Assembly (NCBI GenBank): GCA_022823665.1
Contig: JAJEHN010000036.1
Span: 62,001-126,000, forward strand
DNA: 64,000 nt
DNA from: Thermoanaerobaculia bacterium
Lineage (GTDB): Bacteria > Acidobacteriota > Thermoanaerobaculia > Multivoradales > Multivoraceae
Direction of reading: 5' to 3'
Shown here: piece by piece, positions 60,688-64,000 of the stretch
Layout of the letters: each line of letters opens with the position of its first letter
Position numbering within the stretch: the stretch's first letter is position 1
Made by a program: the position numbers and the translations under genes
Notes under the pieces: model-generated
The model's input: the letters and a program-made list of their open reading frames with translations, nothing else
Told to the model about the DNA's origin: nothing
The model's database searches: none

Positions 60688-61613
60688 ACTCGGCGGCACC
60701 GGTCGTATGGCTGGTCGAAGGCGCGGGCGGTGGACCGGGAACGCAGGAAGTTCGCGCCTGCGGACGGGCTCTCGGCGGCAACGCCCGGGTCGCCCTTCTG
60801 GAGGAAGAGAATCTCGGTCCCTACTCGCCCGGGCTCTACGCGGAGGCGCTCCACGTCCTGATCTTTCGGGAGAGCGGCGGGGATCCGGCGCCGCCGACAG
60901 TGGTTCTCCTGCCGCACACCTACCAGTCGGCGGAGTACGCGCCACGACTTGCGGTACGGCTTGGCGCCTCCTACATCGCGTCGGTCAGCTCGGCGACGCT
61001 CGACCCTTGCGGCGGCCTCCATTTCAGCCGGGCCATCCTCCAGGCCAGGCTGCGGGCCGAGGTTCGACCGAAGAGGCGACTCGTCGTCGCCACGGTGCAG
61101 ATCGGCGCGTTCGGCGGCCACGAACCGGTGGAGTCGCCGGAGCGGGTGTTCGAGGTCGGTCGGCCGGCCGACGTCGAACGGCACCGGGAACGCGAGATTC
61201 TCGGCCGTGAAGCGGCAGGCGCGGGCGGCGTCGATCTGCCGGGTGCCGAGCGGATCGTCACCGCCGGCCGCGGGGTCGGCGGCCCGGACGAGGTCTCCGT
61301 CGCGGCCGACCTGGCCTCGGCGCTGGACGCCGAACTCGGAGCGAGCCGGCCCGTGGTCGATAACGGCTGGCTGCCCCGTGAGCACCAGGTCGGATCGAGC
61401 GGCCACATCGTTGCCCCGAACCTCTACGTCGCCCTCGGCGTATCGGGCTCGATCCAGCATCTGATGGGCATGAGCGGCTCCCGCGTCATCGTCGCCGTCA
61501 ACAGGGACCCCGAAGCCCCAATCTTCAGCGTCGCCCACTACGGCATCGTCGCCGACCTCCACGACGTCGCGCCGGCGTTGACCCGCCTGCTGGAAGCGAG
61601 ACGTTCCGGGTAG
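60684..61613 (+). CDS. etfA: Electron transfer flavoprotein alpha subunit, apparent CTG start
   Basis: 309-residue FAD-carrying subunit of ETF. The FAD domain shows DLPGAERIVTAGRGVGGPDEVSVAADLASALDAELGASRPVVDNGWLPREHQVGSSGHIVAPNLYVALGVSGSIQHLMGMSGSRVIVAVNRDPEAPIFSVAHYGIVADLHDV, all typical. The N-terminal domain (PVVWLVEGAGGGPG...VRACGRALGG) begins only a few codons after CTG 60684, which lies 7 nt after GGGAGG (60671-60676) and overlaps the etfB stop. No ATG, GTG or TTG exists in frame between that Shine-Dalgarno sequence and the domain. The frame is open further upstream, inside etfB, but an earlier start would give a non-homologous lead. Confidence 0.88.
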   Translation: MNSAAPVVWLVEGAGGGPGTQEVRACGRALGGNARVALLEEENLGPYSPGLYAEALHVLIFRESGGDPAPPTVVLLPHTYQSAEYAPRLAVRLGASYIASVSSATLDPCGGLHFSRAILQARLRAEVRPKRRLVVATVQIGAFGGHEPVESPERVFEVGRPADVERHREREILGREAAGAGGVDLPGAERIVTAGRGVGGPDEVSVAADLASALDAELGASRPVVDNGWLPREHQVGSSGHIVAPNLYVALGVSGSIQHLMGMSGSRVIVAVNRDPEAPIFSVAHYGIVADLHDVAPALTRLLEARRSG

Positions 61614-61620
61614 TCACCCG
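61607..61620. terminator. Hairpin CGGGT-agtc-ACCCG at convergent gene ends
   Basis: 5-bp stem with 4-nt loop overlapping the etfA stop and lying next to the convergent RNA methyltransferase stop, with 7 bp between the genes. It could end transcription in both directions; no T-runs. Confidence 0.3.
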
Positions 61621-62466
61621 TCAGCGGCGGGAAGGCTGCGCCAGTTCGAGCAGGCGGCGCAGTTCGAACAGGGCGAGAGACGCGGCGACCGTGGCGTTGA
61701 GGGACTCGACAGGTGGGGCGATGGGGATGGCCAGGAGAAGGTCGGCACGAGCGAGGAGAGCGGGCGAGAGGCCTCTGCTCTCGCTGCCGACGGCGAGGAG
61801 GATCGGGTCGGTGGGGACGAGGCCAGGCGGGACGCCGTCATCAGAGAACAGTGTCGCCGTGGGAACCCGGCCGTGGTCCGGTCGGTGAGGGGTCAGGGCG
61901 AGAAGACGGATATCGGACGGAAGGCGGTCTACATCGACATCGGTGCGCAGGGGGATGCGAAGGAGGCTGCCGGCGGAGGCTCGGAGGGCGCGGGGGTGGC
62001 CGGGTCCGGCGGTGCCTGGCGAAAGAAGCAGGGACACGGCGCCGGCGGCTTCGGCGGATCGGGCCATGGCGCCGAGGTTGCCGGGATCCTGGATGCCGTC
62101 AGCGTGGAGGTGAAGGCCGGGATCCAGTACGGGAGTCGTGCTCTCGGCGGACTTCCAGGTGCCAGGCGATTCGGCGACGGCCGCGATTCCCTGGGGAGCA
62201 TCCGCATCCGCCTGCTCGCGGAGGCGTTGGGGATCGATCACGGCGGCGCGTGCGCCGGACTCGTGCTCGATGTGATCTACGAGATCGCCCTGCCGGGATT
62301 GGAAGTCGGGGGTGACCAGGAGGTGGCGCAGAGTGAGACCGGCCTCGGCGGCGGCCGCTGCCAGGTGCGGGCCCTCGAGCAGGATGAGTTCGGCGTTCCT
62401 CCGCCCATGCGCGCTGCGCAGTCGCCGGATCGTTCTGACCTGCGGATTGTCCCGGCTGCGGATCAT
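61621..62466 (-). CDS. SpoU/TrmH-family RNA 2'-O-methyltransferase
   Basis: 281-residue SPOUT-fold methyltransferase for a ribose in rRNA or tRNA. The N-terminal SpoU substrate-binding domain starts NPQVRTIRRLRSAHGRRNAELILLEGPHLAAAA. The knotted SAM domain has HADGIQDPGNLGAMARSAEAAGAVSLLLSPG (motif 1, with the catalytic Arg), ILLAVGSESRGLSPALLARADLLLAIPIAPPVESLNATVAASLALFELRR (motifs 2 and 3). It resembles TsnR or RlmB, but the target site cannot be assigned. It is convergent with etfA and divergent from metK. A TAACAT box lies 10 nt before its ATG on the minus strand. Confidence 0.9.
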   Translation of the reverse strand: MIRSRDNPQVRTIRRLRSAHGRRNAELILLEGPHLAAAAAEAGLTLRHLLVTPDFQSRQGDLVDHIEHESGARAAVIDPQRLREQADADAPQGIAAVAESPGTWKSAESTTPVLDPGLHLHADGIQDPGNLGAMARSAEAAGAVSLLLSPGTAGPGHPRALRASAGSLLRIPLRTDVDVDRLPSDIRLLALTPHRPDHGRVPTATLFSDDGVPPGLVPTDPILLAVGSESRGLSPALLARADLLLAIPIAPPVESLNATVAASLALFELRRLLELAQPSRR

Positions 62467-62541
62467 CGCGCTGGCGATGTTATGGCTCGGCGCCGGCGGG
62501 CGAGGGAAGTCCCCGGGCGTGGATTTTGTCCTGGAACTTGC

Positions 62542-62547
62542 TAGTGT
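62542..62547 (+). promoter_or_regulatory. TAGTGT -10 box before metK
   Basis: TAGTGT ends 8 nt before the ATG at 62556, and no Shine-Dalgarno sequence or SAM-riboswitch-like leader is present in the 89-bp spacer to the divergent methyltransferase gene. It supports 62556 as the start over the ATG at 62577. Confidence 0.4.
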
Positions 62548-62555
62548 CGCGGCCC

Positions 62556-63737
62556 ATGTCGAGGCCCGCGACCGGAATGCGCCGGTTGTTCACTTCCGAG
62601 TCGGTTACCGAGGGACATCCCGACAAGGTCGCGGACCAGATCTCGGACGCCGTCCTCGATGCCGCACTGAGCCGGGATCCGGGGGCCCGAGTGGCGTGCG
62701 AGACGCTGGTCAGCACCGACCTCGTGGTGCTCGCCGGCGAAATCACGCTTCGTTCCGGCGACGACGAGATCGACTACGAGGCCGTGGCGCGAAAGACGAT
62801 CCGCGACATCGGATATGGCGAAATGGGGGCCGGCTTCGGCGCCGACGACTGTGAAGTGCAGGTTCGGCTCGACGAGCAATCCGCGGACATCGCCCTCGGC
62901 GTCGACAGGGGCGGCGCCGGTGACCAGGGAATGATGTTCGGCTACGCCTGCCGGGAGACGGCGGACTTCATGCCGTTGCCGATCGAGCTGGCGCATCGCC
63001 TGACCCGGCGGCTTGCCGAATTGCGCCGTTCGGGGGACTTCGACTGGTTGCGTCCGGACGGCAAGTCCCAGGTCACCGTCGAGTACGGGGAGGATGGGGA
63101 AGCCCAGCGGATCCACACGGTCGTGGTTTCCACTCAGCATGCGGCCGGCGTCGGGCAGGATGAGATCGAGCGGGTCGTACGCGAACATGTGGCGCGGGCC
63201 TCGCTGCCGAGCGATCTGTATCGCGAGGACGGCGCCGGGAAGACAAAGCTCCACGTCAATCCCACCGGCAACTTCGTGACCGGCGGTCCGCAGGGGGACT
63301 GCGGGCTGACGGGACGGAAGATCATCGTCGATACGTACGGCGGCGTCGGTCACCACGGCGGTGGCGCGTTCTCCGGCAAGGATCCGACCAAGGTGGACCG
63401 CTCCGCCAGCTACATGGCCCGGTACGTGGCCAAGAACCTCGTGGCGGCCGGGATGGCCGATCGGCTGGAAGTGCAACTGGCGTACGCCATTGGCGTCGCA
63501 AAGCCCGTTTCGGTCCACGTGGATTCCTTCGGTACCGCCCGGGAGGGCCTTACCGACCGCCTCCTCGAGGAGATCGTCACGAGTGAGTTCGCGCTCGAGC
63601 CACTTGCGATCATCGACGGGCTGAGTCTGCGTCAGCCGCGCTACCTGCGGACCGCGGCCTACGGCCACTTCGGCCGGGCCGAGTTCCCCTGGGAGCAGCT
63701 CGACCGGGTCCCCACGCTTCGCCGCGCGGTGGCCTGA
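62556..63737 (+). CDS. metK: S-adenosylmethionine synthetase
   Basis: 393-residue enzyme making SAM from methionine and ATP. RRLFTSESVTEGHPDKVADQISDAVLD is the signature start with catalytic His. GAGDQGMMFGYAC is the methionine-loop signature, and GGAFSGKDPTKVDRSASYMARYVAKNLVAAG the phosphate-binding block with GGGAFSGKD. An alternative ATG at 62577 would begin MRRLFTSES, closer to many homologues. Its product supplies the DNA, rRNA and tRNA methyltransferases in this window. The stop codon and that of the convergent permease both lie in a CCTGACGTCAGG palindrome (63733-63744). Confidence 0.96.
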   Translation: MSRPATGMRRLFTSESVTEGHPDKVADQISDAVLDAALSRDPGARVACETLVSTDLVVLAGEITLRSGDDEIDYEAVARKTIRDIGYGEMGAGFGADDCEVQVRLDEQSADIALGVDRGGAGDQGMMFGYACRETADFMPLPIELAHRLTRRLAELRRSGDFDWLRPDGKSQVTVEYGEDGEAQRIHTVVVSTQHAAGVGQDEIERVVREHVARASLPSDLYREDGAGKTKLHVNPTGNFVTGGPQGDCGLTGRKIIVDTYGGVGHHGGGAFSGKDPTKVDRSASYMARYVAKNLVAAGMADRLEVQLAYAIGVAKPVSVHVDSFGTAREGLTDRLLEEIVTSEFALEPLAIIDGLSLRQPRYLRTAAYGHFGRAEFPWEQLDRVPTLRRAVA

Positions 63738-63744
63738 CGTCAGG
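63733..63744. repeat. CCTGACGTCAGG palindrome holding two convergent stop codons
   Basis: Perfect 12-bp palindrome. The metK TGA (63735-63737) and the minus-strand TGA of the LptG-like gene (63742-63740) are mirror images inside it, with 2 bp between the coding regions. Confidence 0.8.
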
Positions 63745-64000
63745 TCCGTACGCCGAGGAAGAGGTAGAGCGCCAGCGTCGCGAACAGCGCGTTGGGACTC
63801 CAGGCGGCGATCAGCGGCGGCAGGGCCTCGGACTGCCCCAGGGTGGTGAAGACACTGATCACGGTGTAGTACACGATTCCCACGACGATGGAGATGCCAA
63901 TGCCGTACAGGGCGCCCTGGCGGCCGAGACGGAAGGCGAAAGGCAGCGCGACCAGGGCCATCACCAGGCTGACGACAGGCATCGCGGTCTTGTTGTGGAG
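63740..64000 (-). CDS. LptG/LptF-type LPS export permease, C-terminal part
   Basis: The last 86 codons of a YjgP/YjgQ family permease that extracts LPS from the inner membrane with LptB; the gene continues past the window edge. LHNKTAMPVVSLVMALVALPFAFRLGRQGALYGIGISIVVGIVYYTVISVF is the characteristic last periplasmic-to-membrane segment (K-x-x-x-P then three helices), ending LIAAWSPNALFATLALYLFLGVRT. It cannot be decided whether it is LptF or LptG from this part, although the W-x-P-N near the end is seen in both. Confidence 0.85.
   Translation of the reverse strand, partial: LHNKTAMPVVSLVMALVALPFAFRLGRQGALYGIGISIVVGIVYYTVISVFTTLGQSEALPPLIAAWSPNALFATLALYLFLGVRT

Noticed and set aside
62467..62555. 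SAM riboswitch upstream of metK
   Set aside because: The 89-bp spacer shows no multi-helix junction or kink-turn-like sequence, and the -10 box is next to the start codon.

Overview
The window is GC-rich (by eye clearly above 60%), densely coded DNA from a Gram-negative, aerobic-type heterotroph. It has outer-membrane and envelope genes (TonB-dependent receptor, Tol-Pal, LptE- and LptG-like proteins), two tripartite-type RND pumps, and secreted peptidases with Ig/carboxypeptidase-regulatory folds. A secreted VWA protein of the kind described as 'VWFA-related Acidobacterial domain' and a PVC-type heme-binding dehydrogenase point to Acidobacteriota (Thermoanaerobaculia-like), but that placement is inference. 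No gap without a gene exceeds about 215 bases. No rRNA, CRISPR array or insertion sequence was seen.

Layout. 1-6776: a frameshifted TonB-dependent receptor (minus), a divergent flavin-dependent halogenase, a DUF3311 plus sodium:solute symporter pair and a family-4 glycosyltransferase. 6790-11217: a compact defence-like cassette made of a ribbon-helix-helix regulator with its own operator, an N6-adenine-type DNA methyltransferase, a second TSPPYW-type methyltransferase with permuted motif order, and a phospholipase-D-fold nuclease. Start codons overlap or lie close together, and codon use looks less GC-biased than around it. 11172-19107: a LolD-type ATPase and a large FtsX/MacB-type permease separated by a 1182-residue secreted metallopeptidase-like protein that carries a 17-C homopolymer and a tandem domain duplication. 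19104-22781 (minus): an S9 peptidase and a TPR protein. 22891-34193: CCA-adding enzyme, ECF sigma factor, anti-sigma-like protein, CpxP/Spy-like protein, RND pump, Met/Gly-rich adaptor and a second RND pump, mostly with ATGA overlaps, which suggests a stress-responsive export operon. 34218-44432: PVC-type cytochrome dehydrogenase, NRAMP-like transporter, an RbsABC-like sugar ABC transporter, VWA protein, PIG-L deacetylase and luciferase-like oxidoreductase. 44436-53908: ahcY, MltD-like LysM transglycosylase, amidohydrolase, rsmD, tRNA-Leu(CAG), der, a MerR regulator, tRNA-Pro(GGG), ribH and nusB. 53931-64000: lptE-like, rpsT, the full tolQRAB-pal-cpoB cluster, etfBA, a SpoU methyltransferase, metK and the end of an lptG/lptF-type permease. 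metK and ahcY make the SAM cycle a theme of the second half.

Regulatory style. Many start codons without a Shine-Dalgarno sequence have a TANNNT (mostly TAGNCT) box ending 6-10 nt upstream, which suggests frequent leaderless transcription. The clearest case is a 20-bp spacer between two divergent genes at 42448-42467 that holds two overlapping, mirrored boxes. Other genes use rare start codons (ATT for the MerR regulator, CTG for etfA) placed at ideal distances from strong Shine-Dalgarno sequences.

The best candidates for something undescribed are the two-methyltransferase/PLD-nuclease cassette with its palindromic operator, the poly-C tract in the secreted metallopeptidase (possible phase variation), the ECF-controlled double RND operon, and the leaderless promoter pattern. 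All functional calls come from reading motifs by eye; no database search was possible.
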